Below are positions 44,500 through 56,986 of a stretch of DNA of 64,000 nucleotides, in pieces. The DNA comes from Zanthoxylum bungeanum (Eukaryota > Streptophyta > Magnoliopsida > Sapindales > Rutaceae). The notes under the pieces were generated by a model that saw nothing but the letters and a program-made list of their open reading frames with translations, did not search any database and was not told the origin of the DNA. Made by a program: the position numbers and the translations under genes. The stretch is taken from the NCBI GenBank assembly GCA_019454045.1, contig SKCR01026796.1:1-64000 (forward strand). The letters run 5' to 3'. Positions within the stretch are counted from its first letter, which is position 1; each line of letters begins with the position of its first letter.

Positions 44500-46873
44500 A
44501 TCTGGCCATCTTATAAAAATTTCGTTCTCAAAATTTCTCAATCCTCAAACAGTTCTAGGTATTTCTCCCTCATATCATGTTCCATTTCCCAAGTCGTCAC
44601 ATGTATGTGATGATTAGACCATATGACCTTCACAAGAGGAATACGTATGGATCTCAACTCTTGAACCTTTCAATCTACAATCTTTACGGGCATCTCTTCA
44701 TATGTCAGATTCTCACTTGATCCTACATGTTGACTCTCCAAGATGTGTGTAGGATCTGATACATATTTCTTTAGCATTGATACATGAAATATTTTATGGA
44801 TTCTTTCTAGTTTCGGTGGTAATGCCAAACCATATGCTACCTAGCCTACTCTCTCCAAAATCTCATAGGGACCAATGTAATGCGATGCCAACTTCCCTTT
44901 CCAACCAAATCTCAGTACTCCCTTCCAACGCAAGACTTTCAAGAAAACTTTATTCCCCACTTGGAACTCAAGATCCTTCATTCTTTCGTCAGCATAACTC
45001 CACTGTCGACTTTGCACCTCTAACAATCTAGCTCGAATCAATCTGATCCTCTCTGAAGTCATATCTACCAAATCCGAATCATGAATCTTTCTATCCCCAA
45101 CCTCGTCCTAACAAACAGGAGTCCAACATCTCCTCCCATACAGAGCCTCAATGGATCCATACCAATACTAGTCTGGAATTTATTATTGTAGGCAAACTCT
45201 ATTAGATTTAAATGCCCGTCCCATCCTCTAATAAACGCCAATACACACTATCTCAGCTAGGGGTGAGCACCGGTTCCGGTTCTACCCGGAACCGGTTGGA
45301 ACCGGACCGGTTTTTCTGGTTTGGAATCGGAACTGGTTGTAATCGGGTAGGTTCCGGTTCCAAAAAAGAAAGAACCGATTTTATCCGGGTAGGTTCCGGT
45401 TCCAAAATGGTCGGAACCGTAACCGGACCATGGAACCGGTTTATATGAACATTTAGATATTTATATGAATATTTAGAGATTTAAATTTCGGTACTCTGAG
45501 ATATTTCTTTTAATTCATCTCTTTGTTGCTAAATTTTTAGATTGTGTTTTCTGATATTATAACAATTATGTTTGTTGGGAGCTTTGTTGGCATTGCGTGT
45601 GCTCGTTTTCTGCATTATCAGTTCTATTCTTGGTATGTAAGCTGGACATAATACTTTTATTATTTTTTTTTTTGTGATTGATTTGGTAGCATAATTGTGC
45701 TGCTTATTGTTTCAAAAGTTGTTTTCTTCACTTGATCCAACTTTAGCAGGCCAAACTGTATTTTCAATTGGAAGAGCAAAAGTATTCTCAAAGTTTGGAC
45801 AAAAAGCAAATCCATTTTGTGATGTTGTGTGATATAAATTTTGGACTTCCATATTATAATATAGCATGAATTGTATTTTAGCATGTCTTAACTTTTTCCT
45901 TGAGCAGAAGGTGTATGCTTTGATAGTGTTTGTCAATTTTAATGTCTTGTGATTAAGTGTTTATCATTCATTTTAATTAAAATATTTTTCATTTTCTTCG
46001 TTCTTGAGCTTCAGCACTCCGATTTGGTCCCCGTTTTTTCCTACGGACTCGTATCAGAATGTAATTTTCATTAAAATATTTTAAAATAGGATAATTCGAA
46101 ACCGGACCGGAACCGGATTGGAACCGAATAATAGAGTACCCTGTTTAATTGGGTAGGTTCCGGTTCAACTTAGTGTGGAACCGAATTTTTCCGGGTAGGT
46201 TCCGATTCTATGCGGAACCGGAACCGAAACCGATTTTGCTCACCCCTAATCTCAGCAAATCTTCTAATGTTTGAATAGTTTGATATGACTATTCGTACGT
46301 TTGTGGGTGGAATGCAGTGCTTATAGAAATATTCGACCTCATTGACTTCTGGAAACTCTGCCAAAAATGAGAAGTAAATCTGGCATCTCTATCTGGTATA
46401 ATCAACAATGGTGCACTATGTAGCCGCACAATATGCTCCACATACAGTTTTGCTAGCCTTTTTCGGTCCCTATGTAACTCAAATTGGTAGAAAATGGGCA
46501 GATTTTGACAATCGATCTACTATCGCCCAAATTGCATCATAACCATTCTGTGTCCTCGGCAGCCCTACTACAAAATTCATCGCAATGTTTTCCCATGGCC
46601 ACTCAGGTATAGGTAGAGGCTGGAGTAATCTGGAAGGATGATGATGTTCTATTTTAACCTGTTGACAAACCAAACATCGAGATATAAACTCTGAAATCTC
46701 TATCTTCATTTCCGGCCACCAGTATTCTTCTTCATATTCTGATACATCTTAGTGCTCCCATAATGCATATTATATGAAGCATCGTGAGCCTCATCCAATA
46801 TCTCGTACTTAAGTGCTCATGTAGGTGGTACCATCACTCTTTCACTAAAAAGTAATACATCATTTGAACTTAG
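44500..46873 (-). pseudogene. pol: Chromovirus integrase region, copy B
   Basis: Minus-strand integrase of the long chromovirus. The zinc finger keeps RCLVCQQVK, then WENIAMNFVVGLPRTQNGYDAIW and VDRLSKSAHFLPI (46709-46479), the hAT insertion at 45258-46248, and the C-terminal MTSERIRLIRARLLEVQSRQ, LEFQVGNKVFLKV and YIGPYEILERVG (45071-44841). The tail to the LTR carries GAGGACGAAATTT-like sequence as in related plant elements. It connects through the solo LTR and the CACTA insertions to RNase H and RT at 53319 onward. Better preserved than copy A at the zinc ligands, but still interrupted. Confidence 0.88.
45258..46248. mobile_element. hAT-type miniature element, copy B (991 bp)
   Basis: Same insertion as copy A: 12-bp terminal inverted repeats, 8-bp target duplication ATCTCAGC at 45250-45257 and 46249-46256, GGTTCCGG-rich subterminal zones. 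It moved with the duplicated block and does not mark a second jump. Confidence 0.92.
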
Positions 46874-49140
46874 TGTAGACATTGCATTTTTTCATATCAG
46901 CCCGATGATAAGTCTCGTAGGGAGACACTATCTCTTTAGTTGTGAAAGCCGCGGGAAACGGACGTTGGAAGGGTAAAGTTGGAAATTAGCATTTGGTCGG
47001 ATTTAACTCGCTTGTTTCGTTTCGGATTCGCTTGTTGGACCTCTATTTTAAAACACACCAAACCCATTAAATAATTAAAACATTTAAAACACATCTCACA
47101 AATTAAATTAAACTTAAATGAAATTAAATCATATTCACAAATTAAATTAAACTTAAATTTAATTTAATTAAATCAAAACCAATTAAATAACTAAATTGAA
47201 ATTTAATTAAAGTAATCACTTCCCAATTTAATTAAATCACTCCCCTAATTTAAGAAATTCCCACCCAAATTACATAATTTCTTGCCTAAAATAACTAATC
47301 AAATCTCTCCCTTTCAATTTGATTTCTTTCCATTTCAAACCCATGGACAACCTTAATAACCCAAACCCTAACCTGCTACTATAAAAGATGACACAAACTG
47401 AAACCCTGGAGGCCTCCTCTCTCTCACCTCTTTCACGACAAAACACAAGCAACACTCTCCACGTTCACCCTCACCAACTCGGCAGAACCAAAAACAACCC
47501 TAGACTATTTACAAAACCTAAAACACTGCATGCACATAACGTAAGCCTAGACTATTCACGACAGAGGACACACAACCTACACTCAGCCTTCGACGCTCAC
47601 AAAGCCTTCGACGCTCACAAAGGACACACAGCCTACACTCAATGTAAGACACGCATCCAACTCCCCTGCATCTCCACCACGCCTCTCTTGTTTTCACACA
47701 CCACGAGCCCACTACGTCTCTCACGCCAAACAGCCTGCCTCAGCCAAAAGACACCCCATTGCACTTCATTGATCAGCGCCCACTGCCAGCGCACCCACCA
47801 AAAACACTCACGCACACTCACCCTACAGACCACTCACGCCACTCACGCACGTTGACACCTTGCACACACGCCACAGCCCACACTCAAAGCCCTCACACCA
47901 CTCACGCCACTGCCCCTAGCCTTCACCAGCCCCCTCACACGCCACTGCCTTCATCACGCCATCACAAACAAACTGCCCCCTTAATTAGCCAACAACTTCA
48001 CGCCTAGCCACCTTCAACAGCCCCTAACCCTCACGCACCCCTCTCATTGCCCAATTTACTGCCGAGAAATAACCCTCAAACTGCTACCAAAAATAGCCCG
48101 TAAAACTGAACCTTAACCACCCAAAAACAGTAAGCCAAACAGCCCTAAAACCGTACCACTTTGGTCCCCCAAATCACCCAAAACAGTCCACAAAATAACC
48201 GAAACAGTGACCAGAAAATACAACAAAAACAGCAGAGAAACGGAGTGAAAACAGCAGTCCGAACAGCGAAACAACGAGGAAAGACGTTGAGTTAGTGAAC
48301 CAGAAAAGTTGCGGAGTATCGACCCTTCCGACGGCCGTGTAACGTGCTTTTGAGAGACGACAAATGAGGTTAGACCTGAGGGCACTTTTTTATTTATTAG
48401 CTTTCGTTTATTTTTGTTTATTTTAAAATATTATCGCATGAGAGTCGTTTGTTGAGGCATGATGTGAATGTTGGATGAGCGGAATATGTGTTCCCTTTTG
48501 TGGTATATCGGATGGAAACTCGCACGTAAATTCCGTAGCCGAATCCGAATGGACGGTAGTGCGGTTTGTACTCGGGATACAACGCCACGTACCACTTAAG
48601 AGACACGTATTTCGTCTCATCCAAAATTGTGTTTGAGCATGTTATAGTCTTTAGGTTATTCGTTTATTATTTAAAGCATGGTATAATTTAGTTTGTTACT
48701 TATTTGTTAAAGCATATTTAGGTTGTTCCTTATGCATATTATTAGTTTATGATGTGTTAGGATAATGATTTATACATGTTGCTTTAATGATTCAATATGC
48801 TCGTTGTGTTCTATTGTGTGTTTACCGTTTAATGATTTACTTTCAAGCATGCAAACTTAGATTAGGAATTGGTTAGATGAAAGCATGTTAGATCTAAGTA
48901 CCCTTTGAGCATGATTATTGAGTAGACTCGGTTGATTTATTGCACAAATTATATCATCACAAGTGACATAAGTAAGGGACCATTCCGAACCCAACGGTTT
49001 GAGGTCTTCCCTTGCGAGGGGTGAGTGCGGCCTTAAATCTTTGTCCCGGTTCACACCGGGTGGCTACTCCATGTTATTTCATACTTCCCAACTAGGCCGC
49101 GAGCCTAGAAGAGCAGCGTCGTCAGGTTCTGTTGTCTACA
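46874..49140 (+). repeat. Solo LTR, 2267 bp, with perfect target duplication
   Basis: It starts TGTAGACATTGC and ends GTTGTCTACA; the terminal TGTAGACA and TGTCTACA are perfect inverses. The perfect 5-bp duplication CTTAG is at 46869-46873 and 49141-49145. No internal coding domain is present, so it is read as the product of LTR-LTR recombination. It holds CA-rich stretches (47550-48010). A related fragment lies at 59969-60132. The superfamily is not certain; length and sequence suggest Ty3/gypsy. Orientation is arbitrary unless the TATA box is right. Confidence 0.85.
47380..47387 (+). promoter_or_regulatory. TATA box in the solo LTR
   Basis: TATAAAAG in CTACTATAAAAGATGACA, about 500 bp into the LTR, is a candidate U3/R promoter and supports plus orientation. 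Confidence 0.5.
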
Positions 49141-49397
49141 CTTAGTTTGAAAATAGTATTATCATTTTTTGCAACTTATGCTTTCCATTTTCCACATTGG
49201 TCATCCTTATTTCGTGCTGTTTTGAGTCTATCTAGCAGTGTAGGTCAGACTTTCATGTGGCCAAGAAGACCTACACTGTCGGATATCTCGAAGGTCAAAT
49301 GTAACGCTGCCATCTCCTCAAACATCCTTTGTCTGGCCATCAAAAACTATAATTTACCCACTTTCTTCCTACTCAGTGTGTTAGTGCTACATTGGCC
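49141..49397 (-). pseudogene. pol: Chromovirus RNase H/integrase linker fragment
   Basis: This is the continuation of the minus-strand chromovirus between the solo LTR and the CACTA element. It matches copy A at 37082-37231 and then extends beyond it to 49397. Minus-strand reading gives hydrophilic pol linker sequence (for example KVRPTLLDRLKTAR) with stops. No catalytic motif lies here. Confidence 0.6.
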
Positions 49398-49819
49398 CAC
49401 TATAAGAAAAAAGGCTTTTACTGATACTAAATTAGTGTCAGTAAAGGTTTTACTGACACTATATAAATGTGTCAGTGTTGCCGCAACCAGAAATCACTGA
49501 CACTAGTTTCTAGTGTCAGTGATTCTTAGTGTCAGTAAACGTTAATACTGTAGTATCAGAAAATTATTGACACTATGGTATCAGTAATCTCTCACACTAT
49601 TTTAGTGTCAGTAAATTATTGACACTATATCATCAGTATTTAGTGATACTATAGTGTCAGTAAATTTTGTTACTGCAGTATCAGTATATCGCATATATTT
49701 GATTTTTAGTGTCAGTAATTATTGTTACTATAGTATCAATATCCGTCAATATCTTTTAAAATTTAAAAATCGTATTATTTCACAATTATATTTCTTATTT
49801 TTTGTAATAAATTAATCAT

Positions 49820-49822
<3 letters not shown>

Positions 49823-49855
<33 letters not shown>
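49823..49855. repeat. (AT)n microsatellite
   Basis: About 33 bp of uninterrupted AT alternation inside the CACTA element. Confidence 0.9.
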
Positions 49856-49857
<2 letters not shown>

Positions 49858-50362
49858 AACTCAATGAAATAAAAAACTAAAAAATTACATTTATATAAAA
49901 TTCGCAATATAATAGATTAATCGTATTAATCAATTCAACAGTATCACATGATGAATACAAAAACTCCATAGACAATCTTTAAATTAACATATATATATTT
50001 CAAAAACTACTCTTAAAGTCCCATCAAAATGTCATGCCCCCACCAAAATTCATGATACTTGTTGAGAAGCCTGCAATAATCCCCCAACAATATGATATCT
50101 GGCACAAAATCTGAAATTATAAACCAAATGTTAAGAATTAGATGGACTTCCAAAAAAAATCGATATCTTCATAAATAAAAACATTAAATACATCCAAATA
50201 AAAATACAAAATATAACCCTAATCTAATTTTTGTCACATAAAGCACTTATTGACAATAACCATACCAACAACCTAAGAGCATGCATATAAAAAACCAAAT
50301 GGCATCCATAATAACAAGTTGTATCTTTCATACCGCTACATAATCACCAAAACAAACAAATC

Positions 50363-50365
<3 letters not shown>

Positions 50366-50431
<66 letters not shown>
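50366..50431. repeat. (CA)n(TA)n microsatellite
   Basis: About 54 bp of CA repeats followed by a short AT run. Confidence 0.95.
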
Positions 50432-50984
50432 GACGGACATAAAACTGAAATAAAAGGATCTCATGAACCAGATGAAGTTTATCAGATGACATGATCTAAT
50501 ACTGTTTCCAAATGCAGGAAGCAAATCAAGATGACAAGATAGTTGTTCATTATGGAATTCCTGGAAACTAAAAGTTCAAAGCTCAAAATGTACTAGAATG
50601 TAACATTCCAGGTAATTGCCATAAAAATAGATGAGATAAACATGTTAGATCTCAATATATCAAATACTGCTTCCATAGCATTCATGCTGCACCTCAAAGC
50701 ACATCAGATGACAGGTGCCATATCCCCCAAAGGTTTCAACAAGTATCAATCAGAACATGGCAAAACTTCATCAGGTAAAAAACTATCTCCAAGTTCATGT
50801 CTGACATAGAGAACATCGAGACACTGTTAATAGAATATTTTACATCATGATTGTTTTAACTTTCAAGTCTCAAAACAATCTTACCCACTAGCAAAACTCA
50901 CAAATAAAACAAATTAAGCCACCAAATTAAACCCATCAGGGCATAAAACTGAAATAAAAGATATGATTCATAAAATTTGTGTAC

Positions 50985-51650
50985 CTTTCCACTTTGAGGA
51001 CTGCCCGAACACTTGGTGGTATATAACTTTTTGAAGCGTGCTTTAAACAATGATCCTGTGAAACTTCTTTTGTTAGAAATCTACTTTTTACATTTTGATA
51101 ATATTACCAACAGCTCTATATGTCAGTTCGAAATCTACATACCAGGTTTATCATTTACCGCACGACTACGCTCTTCACTCTCAACAAATCTCTCACTCTT
51201 GGCTTCTTTCAACTTTCTTTCTTCTCTACTCTCCCTTCGACTTAATTCCCTCTGCTTCCCCTCACTCTTTGACCTCTGATCCTCACCATCATCTCTCCTC
51301 TTACTCTTCGAAGACTCAATCGACCCTTTCGATTTCCTCGAACTCTCAATCTTCTCATCCTCGCCGCCACCGTTCCACCGGTCAGTCACGCCGTCATCCG
51401 AAGCCCGATCTTTCCGCCGCTTTGAAGACGAACTATACTCCTCGGCATACTCCCCATTTCCCGAGCCAAACGCGTCCTTACCTGCCTTCGAATCGAGCTT
51501 CCGCTTCTCGCTTTCCTTTGAAACCCTAACACTACTGCTATCGTCTTTAACCTTTCGCTCCTTCACGCTCGAATCCTTCTCCGAATCTGAGTAATCCCTC
51601 GCCTCCCTTGAACTATGCTTGCTCGATTTGTGCCTCGAACTTCGCGTCAT
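50985..51650 (-). pseudogene. Captured gene fragment: Lys/Ser/Arg-rich N-terminal exon plus a short exon
   Basis: The minus-strand ATG at 51650 opens MTRSSRHKSSKHSSREARDY and continues as a highly charged Lys/Arg/Ser/Glu-rich segment (YSDSEKDSS, SSSSKRRKDRASDD, RRESREERKLKEAK) to KPG at 51143, where AG-flanked GTATGT is a good splice donor. A plausible acceptor (TTTCACAG) at 51056 and donor at 50984 bound a second exon of 71 nt (51055-50985). The composition resembles nuclear, RNA-processing-type plant proteins; I cannot name the gene. The exon is free of stops over 169 codons, and CCCTAAA-type words and a 5' flank (to about 52000) came along. No further exons were recognised, so this is an incomplete copy inside the transposon. 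Confidence 0.7.
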
Positions 51651-53318
51651 CACTATAATCCTGCCTTAAACTGAAACCCTAATTTATCAAAATCGAACAC
51701 TCAATTCAAAAAATTAAAACCCTAACTCAATTCAATCCGAAACTCAAAACCCTAAATTCGAATTGAAATGCGAGGCTTTGGAGTTGAAAAGTATAAAAAT
51801 TAAAACCCTAACAAAACGACCACGTTTCAGATCGCCGGAGATAGAAATGGAAGTTTTGAGATTGGGATTAAGAATGGGGAGAATTACGAGAGGGCCACGA
51901 GGAAAGATAGAGAGATTTTGGATAAAGTAGTGAGGATAAAATTGGAAGAGCATGTAATTTTGAGTGATTTACGTGTTTGCGGTGGGAATTTTTTTGTGTT
52001 TTTGTTTATCGAGTCGCGAGAGAGGAAGGGAGTTAATGAGACTCGGAGGAGACCTGGGGAACGATGCGGAGTGCTCTGACGAATATACCCCTATGAGTTT
52101 TTTATTATTACGGTTTCCTCCTTTTGGTGATAATCATGATCTATGGATTGGGTTGGGTAAAAAGTTCCTATGGGATTGTGACACGTGGATACAAGCTCGT
52201 TTAGTAAATAATCTCGTGTTGGAGAGACCAGCTGTGGTTTATAGACTTTACAAGCTCGTTTTGTCAATCACTTCTATAGGAAAATTTATACCCCACATAT
52301 AACTGGAACAAAATTCCTGAAAAATCACTGAAATTCAAGGAAAATTATATACCCCACGATTTGAAATAATCTCCTTGCATATATCAGTCTTAATTCCCAA
52401 AAATTCAAACTTCAGATATAAAAGTTATACGAAATGGATCAACAATCAACATTATAGATCTCAACATGCAACCGGCAACCCTACCTCCTGATCCAAAAAT
52501 AAAAGCAAAGAAAAACCCAGATGAGAGACCGAGAGAGCAAAAAATGACATACCTAACAGGACTTGAAGCTTTTGAAGGTTGATAATCGAAGTTTGAACTG
52601 CTTACTGCTTACAGAGGACTGAGGAGAGACCGACTAACGAGAGTAAAAATTGAAGCCATTGAAGGTTGATAATTGATAGGATGTACTAGATTTTGTTTAG
52701 ATTTTAGAAATTACAAATGAGAGATTCATATTTGAGAGTAAAGAAGGGGGAAATAAGGCTGCGCGATGAAAAAAAATGTGGGAATGAGAGGAACCCTAAA
52801 TTACTAAGATTGATTTGGTAACTACGGTTCAGGTTTTGACCCGACAAATACATATATATTTTTATAAACCGCGGTTTAAGGAACAAAAGTCACGATTTGG
52901 CCCAGTGGTAAAGCCTTACAATAAAAAAAAAATTTATATCAATGGTTACAATTTCGAGTCCCAGCAGACTTAAGGAAATAATTTTTTTTTTAAATTTTTT
53001 ACTGATACTAAGGTATCATTAATTACTGACACTAAATTTACTGATACTCTAGTGTCAGTAATATATGCGAAAAACGTCACTTCCGCGAGGTGTTGGTTCG
53101 ACTCCAGACGACTACGCGTTTTTTTTTTTTTTTATTTCTTACTGATACTATTGTAATAGTAATTACTGACACTAAAATCGCTGATACCATAGTGTCAGTA
53201 ATTATTGATATTTAAGTGAAAAACACGGAAATAGGCCCATTTACACGTCGTTTCTGACACTTTTAGCCTAGTGTCACTAACCTTAGTGTCAGTAAAAGCC
53301 TTTTTTCTTGTAGTGGCC

Positions 53319-54644
53319 TTTCTCGGATGGTAATTAATAATACAATCATAGTCACTTAGGAACTCTATCGAACGTCACTGCCTCAAATTCAGTTCTTTCT
53401 GAGTGGGAAGATTTTTCAGACTCTTATGATCAGTATAAATCTCACACTTGACACCATATAAATAATGCCTCTAAATCTTTAGAACATGTACAATCGTTGC
53501 CATCTCTTTATTTTGGGTGGATAATTCTTCTCATGAGTCTTCAACTGTCTTAAGGAATGGTAAATCATTCTCTCATACTACATCAATACACATCCTAACC
53601 CTTGATGTGACACATCAATATAAACCACATATCCATCAAGTTCATATGGTAGAGTAAGTACAGATGCAATAGTTAATTTCTCCTTCAAAGTTTGGAAGTT
53701 CCTCTCACAATCATCAGTCCATACAAACGGTACCTGCTTTCTCGTGAGATGAGTCATTGGAGCAGCAATAATAGATAAATCTCGAATAACATGACGATAG
53801 TAGCCTATTAATCCCAGGAAACTTTGATTCTCTGTCACCATTCTCGGTCTCTCATTTCAGAACTGCTTCGACCTTTTGTGGATCAACATAAATACCCTCT
53901 TAGCTTATAATTAAGTTGAAAATCTACTCAGACCTTTCAGATCGGGAGATCATGTGCCCCAAAAATACCACTATATCCAGTCAAAATTCACATTTAAAAA
54001 ATTTGGCATAAAGTTGTTATCTCCTCAAATTCTCCAATACTAATCAAAGGTGTTTCTCATAATCGACCCGATAAGGCGAATACACAAAGATGTCATCAAT
54101 AAACACTACGATAAATTTATCTAGATACGGCTGGAACACTCTATTCATCAAATCCATGAATGTTGCATGTGTATTAGTAAGTCCGAATGACATCACTAAT
54201 AACTCATAATGCCCGTATCTCATTCGGAATGTAGTCTTGGGAATATATGCATCTCAGGTCTTCATATAATGATATCCATATAGAAGATAAATTTTTGAAA
54301 ATATCGAGGCTCCCTGAAGTTGATCAAATAAGTCATTGATACGAGGTAGCAAGTACCAGTTCTTGACCATCATTTTATTGAGTTGACGATAATCAATACA
54401 TAATCTTAAGGTGTTATCCTTCTTTTTCACAAACAATATTGGGGCTCCCCAATGTGAAATATTGGGTCTAATAAATCCTCGATCTAATAATTATTGCAAT
54501 TTTTCTTTTAGCTCCTTCATTTATGCTAGGGCCATGCGATAATGATTCACTAAAATATGAGCAGTACTTCATATCTCTATGAGGAAGTAATCTTGGCAGC
54601 TCATCGGGAAACACATAATAATACTCTCTCACAACTGGAATATC
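53319..54644 (-). pseudogene. pol: Chromovirus RT and RNase H remnant
   Basis: Minus strand from 54644: DIPVVREYYYVFPDELPRLLP (start of RT), then [43 protein letters not shown] (54436-54254). A decayed stretch covers the YxDD region (about 54130-54080 reads as weak [20 protein letters not shown] sequence). Then QSFLGLIGYYRHVIRDLS, FVWTDDCERNFQTLKEKL and VVYIDVSHQGLGCVLM (53841-53578, RNase H start). Several stops and frame changes occur. The right edge borders the CACTA element at 53316 and the left continues across the hAT gene. RT copies element RNA. Confidence 0.88.
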
Positions 54645-54652
54645 TGATATTA

Positions 54653-54860
54653 GACCCGGCCACGGTTCCGGTTCCGAACCGGAACCGAACCGGTTGGAAT
54701 CGGAAGGTTCCGGTTCCGATTTCAGTTCCAATCGGTTCCGGTTTCGGAACCGAAACCGTGGTCGACCGGTTCGATTGGTGGTCGACCTCAATCTGAACCG
54801 GTGGAATCGTAAGGTTCCACCGGTTCTACAGTTCCAGTTGGAACGGCTACTAGTCGTTGG
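54653..54860. repeat. GGTTCCGG-rich left end of the hAT element
   Basis: GACCCGGCCACGGTTCCGG and further direct and inverted GGTTCCGG/GGAACCGG words mark the subterminal zone. The miniature elements at 35465 and 45258 and the scrap at 25435-25490 share them. Confidence 0.75.
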
Positions 54861-56986
54861 GGCTCGAACGGCTAGTAGTTGTTGGGGGAGGGCAGGGAGC
54901 CGTTGGCTCCCTACCCTCAATATTAAAAAAACTGTTATAAAAAAAATATATAAATTACTAATATATCTCTAATAATGCTAATAAAACGGTTATATTTAAG
55001 AGCATTTTTTGTATCAAAAAATTCTAAAACTCTATAAATAGGATTCATTTTTCATTATTTCAACACACCAAATTCTCAACTCTCTCATTTCCTACAATTC
55101 TTTTATTCTCAATCTCAATTCATACGATTCTCTTATTCTCAATCAATTCAATTAGTTATTATCATTCGCAATTAGTCATTTTCATTTGGAACGCCTAGAA
55201 GATAATACAAAACGAGCAATTTGCAACTATTGTGGGGTTACCTACAAATTTTCTGGTGGATACGGCAATATGATCAAGCACCTGGAAAGACATCATACGG
55301 TTGAACTTGGAATTGATACGACGCAAACTCAAATGGCCAGGTACGCATCATCTAGTAGAGGTACGAGTGCTGTAGATTTATTTAAATATTCTGATGCAAA
55401 AAAATAGAGAAGAATTTGCGAAATTAACTTGTATGGCACATCTTTCTTTAAGCTTTGGTGAAAAACTTCATTTTACTAATTACGTGCATAATGCTTTAAA
55501 TCTTTCTGCATGTAGAATGACTCGAAACACAACAAAATGTCATATTTTTAAATTATATAAAGATGGTAAAATTATTTTAAATGACATATTTAAAGAGATA
55601 AAATGTCGTATTTCTATATGTTCTGATATTTGGAGTGACCATTGGCAAACACACTCATACATGGGTGTGACTTGTCATTGGATTGATGCATCATTTACCA
55701 TGCAAAAATGACTTATTGCATTTAGAGTTTTTGATGACCAACATACTGCACAAAATATTTATAGAATGATGAAGGTAATTTTTTATGAATATGGTTTAGT
55801 AGATAAAATTTTAACAATTGGATTTGATAATGCATCTGCAAATACTGCATTCATCAATGATTTAAAATCCTTATGTGAACCAAATTTAGGGGGTCGATTT
55901 TTTCATATTCGTTGTACATGTCATGTCCTTAACTTATGTGTTCAAGACGGTCTAAAATTATTATCACATTTCCTTGATCCTATTAAAATGGCACTTAATT
56001 GTATTTGGTCATATTCTCAAGTTATGAGAGAATAGACGAAGTTTTGTAAAATAAATAGTATTAAACCGATTAAATTTTCAAGAGATGTTCCAACAAGTTG
56101 AAATTCAACTTATTTTCTTTTATGTCAAGCATTTCAATACAAAGATGCATTATGTAGTTTTTTTTTCTCAACATGTTCAAAATGTCACACTTTATCCTAG
56201 TCAATGGGATATTTGTGAAAACATTTTAGATATCTTAAAAGTTTTTAATGAAGCTACTTTAACTTTTAGCGGTGTTTATTATCCAACAACACATTTATTT
56301 CTTCTTTAAAGTTTAAATATTGTTGGTGTTCTCGATGAACATGCTGAAAGTAGCGATCTTAATGATATTATTTTGTTAGACGCCATTACTGTTATGAAGG
56401 TAAAATGGTTGAATTATTTTAGAGACATTCTTTTACTTTATCTTATTGCTGCTGTTTTTTATCCTAGATTTAAATTAGAAGGTTTGAATGGTGTTTTACA
56501 ACCTTACTATGGTTATTTAGGAATATTATAAGAAATTGATATTACAAGAATAATGACGAAATTAAGAAATGATTTAATTGAGTTATTTAATGATTATATT
56601 GTAAGATATAACTTAGGAACATTAGGTGAATCTAGTAGTAGCGACCCGGTAATTCAAACAAAACTTGGCGTATGGGATCGTTGGTTATTGCAACGAAATA
56701 AAAAAGCTAGAGATACGACAACTAATAACCCCGAATTAGATAATTATTTATCTACAAATTTCGAGTTTCCTATTGAAAGTTTAGTTAGTAAAAATTTTAA
56801 AATCCTTGACTGGTGGAGCCTACATCAAAATATATATCTTGTTTTATCAATTATTGCTAAAGAGATATTGGCAGCACTTATTTCCACCGTTGCGGTTGAG
56901 CAAGCCTTCAGCTTGGGAGACAATATATTGGAAGCTAGACGATCTTCATTACATCCAAGCACTCTAGAAGCAACAACTTGTGTGGA
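54653..56986 (+). pseudogene. hAT transposase gene, degenerate (BED finger to dimerisation domain)
   Basis: hAT transposases cut and paste their own DNA. A BED-type zinc finger (CNYCGVTYKFSGGYGNM, KHLERHH) lies at 55186-55407. After a slip in an A-run near 55395, the catalytic core follows: ISICSDIWSDHWQTHSYMGVTCHW to 55711 and FDNASANTAFINDL, HIRCTCHVLNLCVQDGL (55766-56035). It is broken by TGA at 55709 and TAG at 56033, plus later shifts. The C-terminal dimerisation domain (LDNYLSTNFEFP, ILDWWSLHQNIYLVLSIIAKEILA, ISTVAVEQAFSLG, RRSSLHPSTLEA) runs to the right edge. The left 250 bp are packed with GGTTCCGG/GAACCGG words. The right terminus is absent: chromovirus pol resumes at once. Confidence 0.88.

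Larger units (their letters stand above)
43144..49291. repeat. Duplicated block, copy B (interrupted)
   Basis: It corresponds to copy A (33332-37231) but is split by a 2267-bp solo LTR at 46874-49140. The alignment resumes at CTTAGTTTGA (49141) and ends at 49291. It keeps the same nested hAT miniature element and the same orphan CACTA-like end, so duplication followed those insertions. Confidence 0.9.
49398..53315. mobile_element. CACTA transposon carrying host-gene-like exons (Pack-type)
   Basis: The ends CACTATAAGAAAAAAGGC and its inverse CCTTTTTTCTTGTAGTG form terminal inverted repeats of about 31 bp with few mismatches. The target duplication GCC (49395-49397 and 53316-53318) is the 3-bp size of CACTA elements. 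Many TACTGACACTA/TAGTGTCAGTA subterminal words lie at 49420-49740 and 53000-53300. There is no transposase. The middle carries minus-strand exons of a Lys/Ser-rich protein. The chromovirus reads on at both sides. Confidence 0.93.

Noticed and set aside
47388..48007. Open frames in the CA-rich part of the solo LTR (up to 155 codons) as genes
   Set aside because: They come from low-complexity CAC/ACA-rich sequence open in several frames, and lie inside an LTR with exact ends. No domain or codon signal.
51964..52302. 112-codon plus-strand frame inside the CACTA element
   Set aside because: It lies in the 5' flank of the captured exon on the other strand, with no domain and no good splice or start context.
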